Part shown: positions 30,809 through 40,396 of the stretch, one piece after another
Layout of the letters: every line of letters begins with the position of its first letter
Numbering within the stretch: position 1 is the first letter of the stretch
Assembly (NCBI RefSeq): GCF_003855155.1
Contig: NZ_CP034073.1
Location: 4,092,001 to 4,156,000 of the forward strand
Source: Shewanella psychromarinicola
GTDB lineage: Bacteria; Pseudomonadota; Gammaproteobacteria; Enterobacterales; Shewanellaceae
Length of the DNA stretch: 64,000 bases
Reading direction: 5' to 3'
Made by a program: the position numbers and the translations under genes
The notes under the pieces: model-generated
Database searches by the model: none
Seen by the model: the letters and a program-made list of their open reading frames with translations, nothing else
What the model was told of the DNA's origin: nothing

Positions 30809-31648
30809 TCTTTCACATTGGCAGCCAAATTATAGAGCAAGCTAGAGCCAGCAGGCTTTCAAAATTAATTTTCAATTTATCATAGCGGGTAGCTATCGCT
30901 CTAAAATGCTTGAGCCGAGCAAAAGCATTTTCAACTAAATGCCGATATTTGTATAAACACCAATCGATATCGCCATTTCCTTGCTTCGAATTTTGTCTTC
31001 TAGGGATCACTGGCTTTGAACCACATTCACGCACTTTATCTCTAATCGCTTCACTGTCGTAGCCTTTGTCTGCAATAATAAAATGACTTTGTGGCAATAG
31101 TTCAATAAGGGCATTAGCTGCTTTGCTATCATGAACTTCTCCACCTGTAACAATGAATTCTATCGGTAAACCATAGCTATCTACCGCGAGATGGATTTTG
31201 CTTGTATTACCACCACGACTTAACCCAATTGCTTGATTTTCATCAGATGATGCACCTGAACTGTGTTGATGGGCTTTTACATAACTTCCATCAATAAATT
31301 CCCATTCAGTATCACTATTAGTCGATAATGTTTTGAACAGCCTAAGTAAAATACCTTTTCTTGACCACAGTAAAAATCGACGGTAAATGGTATTCCATAA
31401 GCCAAAATATTCAGGTAAATCTCGCCAAGGGCAGCCAACACGCAATCGGTAAAGGATACCTTCCATCGTAAATCGATGCTCTTGCTTGTTATAAACTCTA
31501 TCATCAAGCAGAATAGCTTTTAGCTTCGACCACATCTCATCAGTGAGCATTAATCGGGGCATGGTAATCTCGTTGTATTTGTTTTTGGCGAAGTGAATTA
31601 TACGAGATTACCTTCTTCGCACAAAATTCAAACAAAGATCAACAGCCC
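30799..31648 (-). mobile_element. IS5-family insertion sequence (IS427-like), 850 bp, intact
   Basis: Perfect 15-bp terminal inverted repeats (GGGCTGTTGATCTTT at 30799-30813 and its complement at 31634-31648) bound an 850-bp element with one transposase gene. The CTAG duplications fit the IS427 subgroup, which targets TA-type sites. Identical ends, exact duplications and an undamaged gene indicate a recent jump. It sits in the last codons of the lipoprotein gene. Confidence 0.95.
30813..31562 (-). CDS. IS5-family DDE transposase
   Basis: 249 residues. N-terminal DUF4096-like helices (MPRLMLTDEMWSKLKAILLD, RLRVGCPWRDLPEYFG) are followed by the DDE catalytic core: the first Asp in EFIDGSYVKAHQ, the second in IIADKGYDSEAIR, and the Glu in YRHLVENAFARLKHFRAIATRYDK (the Y-x2-R-x3-E-x6-K signature of IS5/IS4 transposases). 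It is a single open frame without the -1 frameshift seen in some relatives, and reads as functional. Confidence 0.95.
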   Translation of the reverse strand: MPRLMLTDEMWSKLKAILLDDRVYNKQEHRFTMEGILYRLRVGCPWRDLPEYFGLWNTIYRRFLLWSRKGILLRLFKTLSTNSDTEWEFIDGSYVKAHQHSSGASSDENQAIGLSRGGNTSKIHLAVDSYGLPIEFIVTGGEVHDSKAANALIELLPQSHFIIADKGYDSEAIRDKVRECGSKPVIPRRQNSKQGNGDIDWCLYKYRHLVENAFARLKHFRAIATRYDKLKINFESLLALACSIIWLPM

Positions 31649-31710
31649 CTAGACCATTGCAATTTAGTGGCAGTGATCACGTGAAGCAATAAGCCATTGA
31701 CTCACGCAAT

Positions 31711-31748
31711 AAAAAACGCCAAATGAATGCATTTGGCGTTTTTTATTG
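31711..31748. terminator. Strong bidirectional terminator
   Basis: A 14-bp perfect stem (AAAAAACGCCAAAT, 31711-31724; ATTTGGCGTTTTTT, 31731-31744) with a six-base loop. It lies between the lipoprotein gene's original 3' end and the converging hda gene. Confidence 0.95.
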
Positions 31749-31806
31749 TCTAATCGGATAGACTGATGGCGATAATTTTATGTCTAATGAATTAAACCCT
31801 AAGGCA

Positions 31807-32517
31807 TTAAAGGCTCAGCATCTCTTTAATAAACGGGATGGTTAACTTACGTTGATGCACCATCGAAGCTTTATCTAATTTATCGAGTACATCAAACAAA
31901 GAACGTAAATCACGCGCCATTCGAGTCAGTAAAAATCGTCCTACGTCATCTGACAACTGCAGTCCTCGCATTGCCGCTCGGCGTTGCAAAGCAACTAGTT
32001 TTTCGTCGTCTGCCATCGGTTGAAGTTGATAAATTAAGCCCCACTGCATACGAGAAACCAGATCTGGCAACAAAAAACCCGTTTCAGAAGGTGAAGCTTT
32101 GCCGCTGACAATCAGGCGGCAATCTTGTTGTTCAGCAATACGATTATACAAATGAAAAATCGCTTCTTCCCATATAAGGTTACCCGCTATCGCTTCTATA
32201 TCATCAATACAAATCAATTCAAGAGATTCTAGGCCCTCAAATAATGCCGGTGAAATGCTTGCGTGGATACCTAATGGAATATAGAGAGTGCGGCGTTCCG
32301 AGTCATTAGCATGGGCGCAGGCAGCATGCATTAAATGTGTTCGGCCTGATTTTTCAGGACCATAGACATATAAAGAAGAAGCCAACCTCCCCTCAGCACT
32401 GGCTTGAAGTTTTTGGATCAACTCGTCGTTACCCGAAGCCGGGTAATAACTTTGGAAGGTTTCATCGTCAGGTAAATAAACGGGTAAAGATAATTGTCTT
32501 GGTGAGTTTTGTGTCAC
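31807..32517 (-). CDS. hda: DnaA regulatory inactivator Hda
   Basis: 236-residue AAA+ protein. With the DNA clamp it stimulates ATP hydrolysis by DnaA and so limits re-initiation. The clamp-binding motif QLSLPV is at residues 8-13, as in E. coli Hda. The Walker A is degenerate (YGPEKSGRTHL), the Walker B is LICIDDIEAI, and the arginine-finger region is DLVSRMQWG. The start is GTG at 32517. It faces a terminator downstream. Its neighbours DUF2066 and uraA are also its neighbours in related genomes. Confidence 0.94.
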   Translation of the reverse strand: MTQNSPRQLSLPVYLPDDETFQSYYPASGNDELIQKLQASAEGRLASSLYVYGPEKSGRTHLMHAACAHANDSERRTLYIPLGIHASISPALFEGLESLELICIDDIEAIAGNLIWEEAIFHLYNRIAEQQDCRLIVSGKASPSETGFLLPDLVSRMQWGLIYQLQPMADDEKLVALQRRAAMRGLQLSDDVGRFLLTRMARDLRSLFDVLDKLDKASMVHQRKLTIPFIKEMLSL

Positions 32518-32670
32518 TCAGATAGGTCTCAAAATCATAAACGAACTAACACTATTATATACCTAAGTCGCTCAATTATGCGAGTTTCAACGACAAACCT
32601 GCACATAACGAGTCTTGGTACAGTATTTAACCCTGCACTATTACAATGTACCGCGCACCAGTAATACTTA

Positions 32671-33765
32671 TTAGCCCAACCATTGATAAATCAATTTAGG
32701 TTTGGTGTTGTCAGTCTTAGACTCATAAAATGACTCTACACTGCCCTTTGTATCTAATTGTGATAGCCGACTATCAATATTAAGCAGCCGCTGTAAATCG
32801 TCTACACTACTAAACAACGCTATCGAGTAAGTAGCAGAATCCCCCTTGAACTGGCTAAGCTTAATCGACTTTACTGCACTGAGCTGACGAAGGTAGGTCT
32901 CAACATGCACCACTTGAGTAATGTTATTTAACCCAGTAAAGCTGACTTGTGTTGCAACATCATTACCTGTAGAGGCGATTGCATACTGGCTAATATAATA
33001 ATCGGCCAGAATGTTCATCATTTGTTTAGTCGCTTGTTTATAATCAGCAGCATTACCTTGTTGTGAAATTAATGCTTGTAACACGCCATTAGTTCTATTT
33101 TTATCAAATAATTTAAAGGAGAAATGGACATTACCGCCTTGAGTGTCCACATTCGCAACGGCAAAGTAATCCGCTTGATAACGCGCAGATGCATTGGCTA
33201 ATACATCAGTAAACATCCCTCGTACATCAGTGATACTCACTTGCATAACATCATCCAAGTCCATAATCGGCAGCAATAATGGTATGCCTTTATTAGTAGA
33301 CTCTTGAGCCAACTCAATACGAATATCTGCCGAAGAAGCATCAGCTAACACAGTCGGTTCATTGTTCTCATTGACAGACATCCATAACAGGGTCAAGGGT
33401 CGCTGACTACCCCAAACAGGTAAACCTGCTTGACGTAACGTTGAAATAATCCGTTGATGGTCAAAACTGGCCTTGAGCATTAGCTCGCCATTTTTCTCAT
33501 AATAACCATATTGAGTCAAAATGACTTCTGGTGTATTAATTTGAGCCTTAACCAATGGATTTAACACCACGCTAGGCAGACCAGAATTTTTTATGAAAAC
33601 GGCAGCTAATGCCTCTTTGAGGCCGTGATCTTTAACATCGTTTGCGCGTGAGCTTACCGCAATATCCGCTTCATCAAGCTTGCCGACTTCTGCAGCTTGC
33701 ACGAGCGCGATTGAGGTAAGCGCAAACAGGGGTAACACAATGAGATTAATTAGTTTTTTCAGCAT
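32671..33765 (-). CDS. DUF2066 family exported protein
   Basis: 364 residues from the ATG at 33765, which starts a clear signal peptide (MLKKLINLIVLPLFALTSIA, cut after LVQA). The mature part matches DUF2066 (LKEALAAVFIKNSG, VILTQYGYYEKNGELMLKASFD, RPLTLLWMSVNENNEP, and a C-terminal repeat of mixed strands). The protein is periplasmic or outer-membrane associated; its function is unknown. The ribosome site is not obvious, so the start is chosen by the signal peptide. It is upstream of hda on the same strand, with about 150 bp between. Confidence 0.85.
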   Translation of the reverse strand: MLKKLINLIVLPLFALTSIALVQAAEVGKLDEADIAVSSRANDVKDHGLKEALAAVFIKNSGLPSVVLNPLVKAQINTPEVILTQYGYYEKNGELMLKASFDHQRIISTLRQAGLPVWGSQRPLTLLWMSVNENNEPTVLADASSADIRIELAQESTNKGIPLLLPIMDLDDVMQVSITDVRGMFTDVLANASARYQADYFAVANVDTQGGNVHFSFKLFDKNRTNGVLQALISQQGNAADYKQATKQMMNILADYYISQYAIASTGNDVATQVSFTGLNNITQVVHVETYLRQLSAVKSIKLSQFKGDSATYSIALFSSVDDLQRLLNIDSRLSQLDTKGSVESFYESKTDNTKPKLIYQWLG

Positions 33766-34315
33766 CTGATAACATAAACGCAGCAAATAAAAGTAGGCAA
33801 ATTATATCATAATAAAATTTCATCGAGTAATAGATAACGAAAACTCTTTTTTGCACAAACATATTGAAAGGAAGTGATTGATCTTTTGAGATAAATTTTA
33901 CAACAGTTTATGGCCGTTTTATCCAAGGCAACGTTTATGGTGTGTCGATGTTCGAGATGAATAAGTGATAATGCAGTAGAAAGAAGCCACAAACGCTGCC
34001 GGAGGGTTCGGCTAAACCGCGGTAATGATGTTAAGCAAGTGTCTTTGTAAGCTAGGGTCTTTGTTACAAGAGACAGGCTTACTTAGAGACTTTGTCTCTA
34101 ACACTTGCGCCGCATCATTTTAAGCAAAGAGCTAACTCGCTTATCGCGAAAAAATTTTGACAGCTCGAGTTCAACAAGACCTGGGTATTGTAGCCATATC
34201 GAATAACAATAATCGCTACAGCGCCCTATAAGTTGTTATGCATATGATCGCTTTTATGTGACAATTCGCGCCGTTTAATCACACGCTAACTTTCTAATCA
34301 AAGATGGAGAAAAAT
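33766..34315. other. Divergent intergenic region upstream of uraA
   Basis: About 550 bp between DUF2066 and uraA. The middle holds a large RNA-like inverted-repeat structure (34024-34119, listed separately). A GCCGGAGGGTTCGGC hairpin (about 33998-34013) lies just before it. No gene was recognised. Confidence 0.5.
34024..34119. ncRNA. 96-nt three-way-junction inverted-repeat element
   Basis: Every helix is perfectly paired: outer stem AATGATG/CATCATT (34024-34030 with 34113-34119); second stem GCAAGTGT/ACACTTGC (34035-34042 with 34101-34108); hairpin A GTAAGC/GCTTAC (34047-34052 with 34077-34082), itself capped by GTCT/AGAC and TTG/CAA; hairpin B TAGAGAC/GTCTCTA (34084-34090 with 34094-34100) with a TTT loop. 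This is too ordered to be chance. It could be a small RNA, a leader element for uraA (start about 197 bp downstream), or an intergenic mobile repeat. The strand is unknown. Confidence 0.5.
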
Positions 34316-35545
34316 ATGAAACGCGTGTTAATTCCGCTACAAGGCGCACAAATGTTATTTGTCGCTTTTGGTGCACTAGTGCTAATGCCGTTATTAACGG
34401 GCCTAGACACAAGTGTTGCCTTGTTTACTGCCGGTTTCGGTACCCTACTGTTTCAATTAGTCACCAAACGTCAAGTCCCCGTCTTTCTCGCTTCTTCCTT
34501 TGCCTTTATCGCGCCGATTTTATATGGCGTACAAACATGGGGTATTCCTGCCACCATGGGCGGATTAATGGCTGCAGGTGGTATGTATATGCTACTTGGA
34601 TTAACAGTAAAGTTACGTGGCACAAAATTTATTCATACTCTATTGCCTCCTGTTGTCGTTGGCCCAGTCATCATGATCATTGGTTTAGGCTTGGCACCGG
34701 TTGCGGTCAATATGGCGTTAGGCAAAAGCGGTGATGGCAGTCTCATCATCGTCGAGCCAAATATCGCATTAATCATTTCTCTTTCTGCATTAATGACGAC
34801 TATCATAGTCGCGGTATTTGCCAAAGGGTTAGTCCGTTTAATGCCTATTCTCGCCGGTATTTTAGTGGGTTATTCTGTCAGCTTAGCTAATGGTATTGTC
34901 GACTTTACGCCTGTCAGTGAAGCGCCTTGGTTCGCGATGCCAAACTTTGTGGCCCCTGAGTTTAACTGGCACGCGATATTATTTATGATCCCAGTCGCTA
35001 TTGCCCCCGCGGTAGAACATATTGGCGATATTTTAGCGATATCAAATGTCACTAGAAAAGACTTTTTCAAAAAGCCTGGTTTACATCGCACCCTAATCGG
35101 CGATGGCATTGCTACGATTGCTGCATCGGCACTGGGCGGTCCTCCTAATACAACATACAGCGAGGTCACCGGCGCAGTTACACTGACTAAAAGCTTTGAC
35201 CCGCGCATTATGACTTGGACTGCTATCACCGCGATTACCTTAGCCTTTATCGGCAAACTGGGCGCTATGATGCAAACCATTCCCGTTCCGGTCATGGGTG
35301 GCATTATGTGCTTACTGTTTGGCTCTATTGCAGCGGTGGGATTAAATACATTAATTCGTAATCAAGTCGATTTATCAGAACCACGCAATCTGAGTATTGT
35401 CGGGGTAACATTAGTGTTTGGTATTGGCGGAATGGCTTTTGGTATTGGCTCGTTCAGTTTAACAGGTATCAGCTTGTGCGGTATCGTGGCTATTTTCATG
35501 AACCTGATTTTACCTGCCGTGAGAAAGCCACAAACAGACGAGTAA
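34316..35545 (+). CDS. uraA: Uracil permease (NCS2 family)
   Basis: 409-residue uracil:proton symporter of the nucleobase/ascorbate transporter family, with about 14 membrane segments. Family motifs: PAVEHIGDILAISNVTRKDF (substrate-binding Glu), GGPPNTTYSEVTGAVTLTK, and PVPVMGGIMCLLFGSIAAVG. The start at 34316 has GGAG upstream; an ATG 12 bases earlier overlaps that site. It stands alone and ends at a strong terminator. The structured element upstream might control it. Confidence 0.94.
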   Translation: MKRVLIPLQGAQMLFVAFGALVLMPLLTGLDTSVALFTAGFGTLLFQLVTKRQVPVFLASSFAFIAPILYGVQTWGIPATMGGLMAAGGMYMLLGLTVKLRGTKFIHTLLPPVVVGPVIMIIGLGLAPVAVNMALGKSGDGSLIIVEPNIALIISLSALMTTIIVAVFAKGLVRLMPILAGILVGYSVSLANGIVDFTPVSEAPWFAMPNFVAPEFNWHAILFMIPVAIAPAVEHIGDILAISNVTRKDFFKKPGLHRTLIGDGIATIAASALGGPPNTTYSEVTGAVTLTKSFDPRIMTWTAITAITLAFIGKLGAMMQTIPVPVMGGIMCLLFGSIAAVGLNTLIRNQVDLSEPRNLSIVGVTLVFGIGGMAFGIGSFSLTGISLCGIVAIFMNLILPAVRKPQTDE

Positions 35546-35592
35546 TATCCTTTTACAGCATCGTTAAGTAAACACATATAAAATGTAAAATA

Positions 35593-35628
35593 AAAAAGCC
35601 CCAATAGCGATTAGCATTGGGGCTTTTT
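35593..35628. terminator. Bidirectional terminator between uraA and grxD
   Basis: A 13-bp stem AAAAAGCCCCAAT (35593-35605) and ATTGGGGCTTTTT (35616-35628) serves both converging genes. Confidence 0.95.
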
Positions 35629-35660
35629 ATTGAACGCTTAACGCACTCAATCAATAGCAA

Positions 35661-36002
35661 TTATTCTGCAGAATCTTCTGTACGGAACTTATCAGCTGTC
35701 GCTTTGATGATTGGCTGAAGTTCACCTTTTTGGAACATTTCAGTGATGATGTCACAACCACCAATCAATTCGCCTTCAACCCATAATTGTGGGAATGTTG
35801 GCCAATTAGCAAATTTTGGTAATTCAGCACGAATATCTGGGTGCTGTAAAATATCTACGAAGGCAAATTGTTCACCACAGTTGATCATCACTTGAGCAAC
35901 TTGAGATGAAAATCCACAGCTTGGTAGTTTAGGCGAACCTTTCATGTACACAATAATTGGGTTTTCGCTAATTTGCTGTTTAATCTTTTCTACAGTTTCC
36001 AT
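35661..36002 (-). CDS. grxD: Monothiol glutaredoxin Grx4
   Basis: 113 residues. The monothiol active site CGFS is at Cys29-Ser32 (SPKLPSCGFSSQVAQVM), with the glutathione/Fe-S contacts WPTFPQLWVEGELIGGCDI. Proteins of this class bind and pass on [2Fe-2S] clusters in the cytoplasm. It is divergent from sodB, an iron-dependent enzyme; shared iron or redox control is plausible but not shown by a clear operator. Confidence 0.95.
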   Translation of the reverse strand: METVEKIKQQISENPIIVYMKGSPKLPSCGFSSQVAQVMINCGEQFAFVDILQHPDIRAELPKFANWPTFPQLWVEGELIGGCDIITEMFQKGELQPIIKATADKFRTEDSAE

Positions 36003-36143
36003 TTGATTTCCTAATTACAACGACTGAACATATAGTGACTATTGTACGACACCTAGACAAAGAACAAAATGCCACAGTTTGTAGGGTTTTTTTAAAATCG
36101 ATAAAATCGATTACTGCAATCCACATAATTCCCTAAACAATGA

Positions 36144-36171
36144 TTCACATCACAAAAATAATCAGTACAAT
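36144..36171 (+). promoter_or_regulatory. Possible sigma-70 promoter of sodB
   Basis: TTCACA (36144-36149) and TACAAT (36166-36171) with a 16-base spacer, 65 bp before the sodB start codon. It is a moderate match only. Confidence 0.35.
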
Positions 36172-36236
36172 GGTTCTAAATGAATGTTACCTGATGGGTA
36201 AACAAAACGATAACCTGAATCCATGGAGAAATACTA

Positions 36237-36821
36237 ATGGCTTTCGAACTACCAGCATTACCTTATGCAAAGAACGCACTTGAACCACACATTTCTCAAG
36301 AAACCATTGAGTTCCATTATGGTAAGCATCACAACACCTATGTGGTAAAACTAAACGGTTTAGTTGAAGGAACTGAATTTGCTGGCAAAACACTAGAAGA
36401 AGTTGTTAAAACTTCAACTGGTGGTATGTTCAACAACTCAGCTCAAGTTTGGAACCACACTTTTTACTGGAACTGCTTAGCACCTAACGCTGGCGGCGAA
36501 GCAACTGGCGATATCGCTGCTGCTATCAATGCTTCTTTTGGTTCTTTTGAAGAATTCAAAGCTAAATTTACCGATTCTGCAGTAAACAACTTCGGTAGCG
36601 CTTGGACATGGTTAGTGAAAAAAGCTGACGGTTCATTAGCGATTGTTAACACTAGCAATGCTGCTACTCCATTAACTGACGAATCAGTTACCATTCTATT
36701 AACGGTAGACGTATGGGAACATGCTTACTACGTTGATTACCGTAACGCACGTCCAGAGTATTTAGCTCACTTCTGGCAACTTGTTAACTGGGAATTTGTT
36801 AACAACAACTTTGCTGCTTAA
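36237..36821 (+). CDS. sodB: Iron superoxide dismutase
   Basis: 194 residues, near E. coli SodB (193). Converts superoxide to hydrogen peroxide and oxygen in the cytoplasm. Metal ligands fit: His27 (EFHYGKHHNTYV), His74 (QVWNHTFYW), Asp158 and His162 (TVDVWEHAYYVDY). The Fe type is indicated by the WNCLAPNAGG and GSAWTWLVKK segments. GGAG precedes the ATG. Codon use is regular, as for a well-expressed gene. Followed by a strong terminator. Confidence 0.97.
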   Translation: MAFELPALPYAKNALEPHISQETIEFHYGKHHNTYVVKLNGLVEGTEFAGKTLEEVVKTSTGGMFNNSAQVWNHTFYWNCLAPNAGGEATGDIAAAINASFGSFEEFKAKFTDSAVNNFGSAWTWLVKKADGSLAIVNTSNAATPLTDESVTILLTVDVWEHAYYVDYRNARPEYLAHFWQLVNWEFVNNNFAA

Positions 36822-36842
36822 TGTTAATTAATAGCAAAAATC

Positions 36843-36868
36843 AAAGGAGCCGTTAAGGCTCCTTTTTT
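36843..36868 (+). terminator. Terminator after sodB
   Basis: AAAGGAGCC (36843-36851) pairs with GGCTCCTTT (36857-36865), then more T. Confidence 0.95.
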
Positions 36869-37001
36869 ATGCATTAAAATCCACCAAAAGTACCACGACT
36901 CTGACAGCTTTATTTTTGCAACTATTGCAAATGCTACTGTTTGTCTTTGTTTTTATTTAATTTATTTTTCATTAAAACTTCGCCAAGTTATTTTTCCTGT
37001 C

Positions 37002-37008
37002 CTACACT
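37002..37008 (+). promoter_or_regulatory. Possible stress (RpoS-type) -10 element for yeaG
   Basis: CTACACT is close to the RpoS -10 consensus CTATACT and lies about 112 bp before yeaG, whose homologues are stress- and starvation-induced. No strong -35 is seen. Weak evidence. Confidence 0.3.
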
Positions 37009-37119
37009 TTAGTCGTAAAGCCTAATATTGCGCCACCGACTCATCACCACATTATAGACCATCGCGTTAATCACTCTGGCTTTTTAAGCAATACAACTGC
37101 ACGTTTTTAAGGGGTTACT

Positions 37120-39054
37120 ATGGGCATTTTTGAGCATTATCAACAACGTTATCAAAAAAAACGCGACGAAGAATATACCTTAGAGCAATTTCTCGCTATC
37201 TGTAAACAAGATAAAAGTGCCTTTGCATCTGCTGCTGAACGTTTATTAATGGCCATTGGTGAACCGCAGATCATCGACACAGCAAAAAATCCGATCTTAA
37301 GTCGAATATTTTCTAATCGTGTTATTGCAAGCTATCCATCGTTTAAAGATTTCTATGGCATGGAGGACGCGATTGAACAAATTGTGGCCTATTTAAAACA
37401 TTCTGCTCAAGGCTTAGAAGAATCAAAACAAATATTGTATCTATTAGGCCCTGTCGGTGGCGGTAAATCATCGCTAGCCGAAAAACTCAAAGCATTGATG
37501 CAGCAAGTGCCCATTTATATATTAAGTGCCGATGGCATTCGCAGCCCTGTCAACGACCATCCTTTTTGCTTGTTTGACCCAGAAGAAGATAGCGAATTAC
37601 TTAAAAACGAATACAACATTCCCAGCCGTTATATTAAAACAATTATGTCTCCTTGGGCGGTAAAACGTTTACATCAATATGGTGGTGATATTGCTAAATT
37701 TCGAGTGGTTAAAGTTTATCCGTCGATATTAGACCAAATTGGTATCGCCAAAACAGAACCCGGGGATGAAAACAATCAAGATATATCAGCACTAGTGGGT
37801 AAAGTTGATATTCGTCAGTTAGAACATTTCTCACAAGATGATGCCGATGCCTACGCCTACTCTGGAGCATTATGTCGAGCCAACCAAGGATTAATGGAGT
37901 TTGTCGAAATGTTTAAAGCGCCGATTAAGGTGCTCCATCCATTATTGACCGCTACACAGGAAGGCAATTATAACAGCACTGAAGGCTTGTCTGCGTTACC
38001 GTACAACGGCATTATTTTGGCCCATTCCAATGAATCCGAATGGTCGACGTTTAGAAACAATAAAAACAATGAGGCGTTTTTAGATCGCGTCTATATCGTT
38101 AAGGTGCCCTACTGCTTACGGGTTTCTGAAGAGATGGAAATTTATCAAAAATTGTTAGCCAACTCCGAATTATCAACTGCATCTTGCGCACCAGGCACAC
38201 TTGAAACCCTGGCTCAATTTAGCGTGTTATCACGTTTGATCGCACCTGAAAACTCATCGATTTATTCAAAAATGCGCGTCTATAACGGTGAAAGCTTAAA
38301 AGACACCGATCCTAAAGCCAAATCCTACCAAGAATACCGAGATTACGCCGGCGTAGATGAAGGCATGCAAGGTTTATCGACTCGTTTCGCCTTTAAGATT
38401 TTATCAAGAGTATTCAATTTTGACAGTGCAGAAATAGCGGCCAATCCGGTTCATTTATTTTATGTACTCGAAAAGCAAATTGAACAAATGCAATTTCCCA
38501 ATGACATTAGCGAAAAATATCTAGAGTTTCTGAAAGGTTATTTAATCCCTAAATATGTTGAATTTATTGGTAAAGAAATTCAAACCGCCTATCTTGAGTC
38601 TTATTCAGAATACGGACAAAACATTTTTGATCGCTATGTCACCTATGCAGATTTTTGGATCCAAGATCAAGAATATCGAGATCCTGAAACCGGACAATTA
38701 TTTGATCGTGGAGCACTCAATGCTGAACTAGAGAAAATAGAAAAGCCAGCGGGGATAAGTAATCCAAAAGATTTCCGTAATGAGATTGTCAATTTTGTCT
38801 TACGTGCGAGAGCCAATAATGAAGGCAATAATCCGTTGTGGACCAGCTATGAAAAGCTGCGCATTGTCATAGAAAAGAAAATGTTTTCTAATACAGAAGA
38901 TCTGTTACCGGTTATTTCATTTAACGGCAAAACATCCAATGATGATCAGCGTAAGCATGACGATTTTGTTAATCGCATGATGGAAAAAGGCTACACCAAA
39001 AAACAAGTCAGATTATTGTCAGAATGGTATTTACGAGTGCGGAAATCATCGTAA
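37120..39054 (+). CDS. yeaG: PrkA-family serine protein kinase YeaG
   Basis: 644 residues, the same as E. coli YeaG. An N-terminal AAA/PrkA domain carries Walker A GPVGGGKSSLAEKL (about residues 110-123), and the C-terminal half is the PrkA kinase-like domain (EGNYNSTEGLSALPYNGIIL, AHSNESEW, YKMRVYNGE-like YSKMRVYNGES). Its homologues respond to sustained nitrogen or carbon stress. The role and targets are only partly known. AAGGGG precedes the ATG. First gene of yeaG-yeaH-ycgB, a conserved trio. Confidence 0.95.
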   Translation: MGIFEHYQQRYQKKRDEEYTLEQFLAICKQDKSAFASAAERLLMAIGEPQIIDTAKNPILSRIFSNRVIASYPSFKDFYGMEDAIEQIVAYLKHSAQGLEESKQILYLLGPVGGGKSSLAEKLKALMQQVPIYILSADGIRSPVNDHPFCLFDPEEDSELLKNEYNIPSRYIKTIMSPWAVKRLHQYGGDIAKFRVVKVYPSILDQIGIAKTEPGDENNQDISALVGKVDIRQLEHFSQDDADAYAYSGALCRANQGLMEFVEMFKAPIKVLHPLLTATQEGNYNSTEGLSALPYNGIILAHSNESEWSTFRNNKNNEAFLDRVYIVKVPYCLRVSEEMEIYQKLLANSELSTASCAPGTLETLAQFSVLSRLIAPENSSIYSKMRVYNGESLKDTDPKAKSYQEYRDYAGVDEGMQGLSTRFAFKILSRVFNFDSAEIAANPVHLFYVLEKQIEQMQFPNDISEKYLEFLKGYLIPKYVEFIGKEIQTAYLESYSEYGQNIFDRYVTYADFWIQDQEYRDPETGQLFDRGALNAELEKIEKPAGISNPKDFRNEIVNFVLRARANNEGNNPLWTSYEKLRIVIEKKMFSNTEDLLPVISFNGKTSNDDQRKHDDFVNRMMEKGYTKKQVRLLSEWYLRVRKSS

Positions 39055-39118
39055 AAACCCAATATTGGCAGAGTAGATAGTCAATGACTCTGGCAGAAAT
39101 ATGACTTGGGAGAGGCGT

Positions 39119-40387
39119 ATGGCTAATTTTATTGATAGACGACTCAACGCAAAAGGCAAGAGCACCGTTAATCGGCAGCGTTTTATTGAACGTTACAAAA
39201 AACAAATCAAAAAAGCCGTCGGTGATGCGGTAACACGTCGCAGTGTCACTGATATTGATAAAGGAGAAGAGATCAGTATTCCGACTCGAGATCTCAGTGA
39301 ACCGCTGTTTAGACAAGGTCAAGGCGGGAAGCGTGATCGTGTTCACCCGGGTAATGATCAATTTAATCGCGGTGATCAAATTCAACGCCCTAAGGGCGGA
39401 CAAGGAAATGGATCTGGACAGGGCGAAGCTTCAAACTCTGGTGAGGGAGATGACGATTTTGTGTTTCAAATATCAAAAGATGAATATTTGGAACTGTTAT
39501 TTGAAGATTTAGAATTGCCCAACTTGCAAAAAAACCGCCTCAATAAACTGATAGAGTACCAAACTTACCGTGCAGGCTTCACCAATGATGGTGTACCAGC
39601 CAATATTAATATTGTCAGATCGATACGTTCATCACTTGCAAGGCGCATTGCCATGAGTGGTGGAAAAAAGAAAGCGCTCAAACAATTAGAAGCCGAATTA
39701 GCGTTACTTGAAGATACGCCAGGGGCCAAAGCTGAGATAATTTTAGCCATTAAAGAACAAATATCAGTACTCAAGCAGCAAATCGCTAAAGTGCCCTTTC
39801 TTGATACCTTTGATTTACGTTATAACAACTATGCCAAACGTGAAATCCCCTCCAGCCAAGCGGTAATGTTCTGTTTAATGGACGTATCTGGCTCTATGGA
39901 TCAAACAACCAAGGATATGGCTAAGCGTTTTTATATTCTGCTGTACCTATTTCTTACTCGCAGTTATCAAAACCTCGAGGTGGTCTATATTCGCCACCAT
40001 ACACAAGCCAAAGAAGTTGATGAACACGAGTTTTTTTACTCACAAGAAACCGGTGGAACTATCGTATCAAGTGCGTTAAAACTGATGCACGAAATACAAC
40101 AAGCACGTTACCCCGAAACTGAATGGAATATTTATGCTGCTCAAGCATCTGACGGCGATAATTGGTCTGATGACTCCCCAACTTGCCATGAAATACTGGC
40201 GAAACATATTTTACCAAAAGTGCGTTACTTCAGTTATATAGAGATAAGCCATCGAGCTCATCAGACGCTGTGGGACCAGTATGAACAACTACAACAGCAG
40301 TTTGATAACATTGCGGTACAGCATATTCACCAAGTTGAAGATATCTACCCTGTATTTCGCGAACTTTTTAAAAAACAAGCTATATAG
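39119..40387 (+). CDS. yeaH: YeaH (DUF444) protein
   Basis: 422 residues of the DUF444 family. The start at 39119 ([20 protein letters not shown]) is chosen for the GGGAGAGG ribosome site. A basic N-terminus and a Gly/Gln/Arg-rich linker (about 60-115) precede a von Willebrand A-like region with the metal-site motif [11 protein letters not shown] (about 264-274). The protein is thought to work with YeaG; its activity is unknown. It begins 64 bp after yeaG and ends 9 bp before ycgB. Confidence 0.93.
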   Translation: MANFIDRRLNAKGKSTVNRQRFIERYKKQIKKAVGDAVTRRSVTDIDKGEEISIPTRDLSEPLFRQGQGGKRDRVHPGNDQFNRGDQIQRPKGGQGNGSGQGEASNSGEGDDDFVFQISKDEYLELLFEDLELPNLQKNRLNKLIEYQTYRAGFTNDGVPANINIVRSIRSSLARRIAMSGGKKKALKQLEAELALLEDTPGAKAEIILAIKEQISVLKQQIAKVPFLDTFDLRYNNYAKREIPSSQAVMFCLMDVSGSMDQTTKDMAKRFYILLYLFLTRSYQNLEVVYIRHHTQAKEVDEHEFFYSQETGGTIVSSALKLMHEIQQARYPETEWNIYAAQASDGDNWSDDSPTCHEILAKHILPKVRYFSYIEISHRAHQTLWDQYEQLQQQFDNIAVQHIHQVEDIYPVFRELFKKQAI

Positions 40388-40396
40388 GGGGCTATC

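Larger units (their letters stand above)
30795..31652. repeat. CTAG target-site duplication flanking the IS
   Basis: CTAG is found directly before (30795-30798) and directly after (31649-31652) the inserted element, as expected for IS5-family transposition. Confidence 0.9.

Noticed and set aside
34024..34119. tRNA gene or integron attC site
   Set aside because: The helices do not fit a tRNA cloverleaf (no T-loop GTTCRAN, no CCA end), and the RYYYAAC/GTTRRRY ends of attC are absent.
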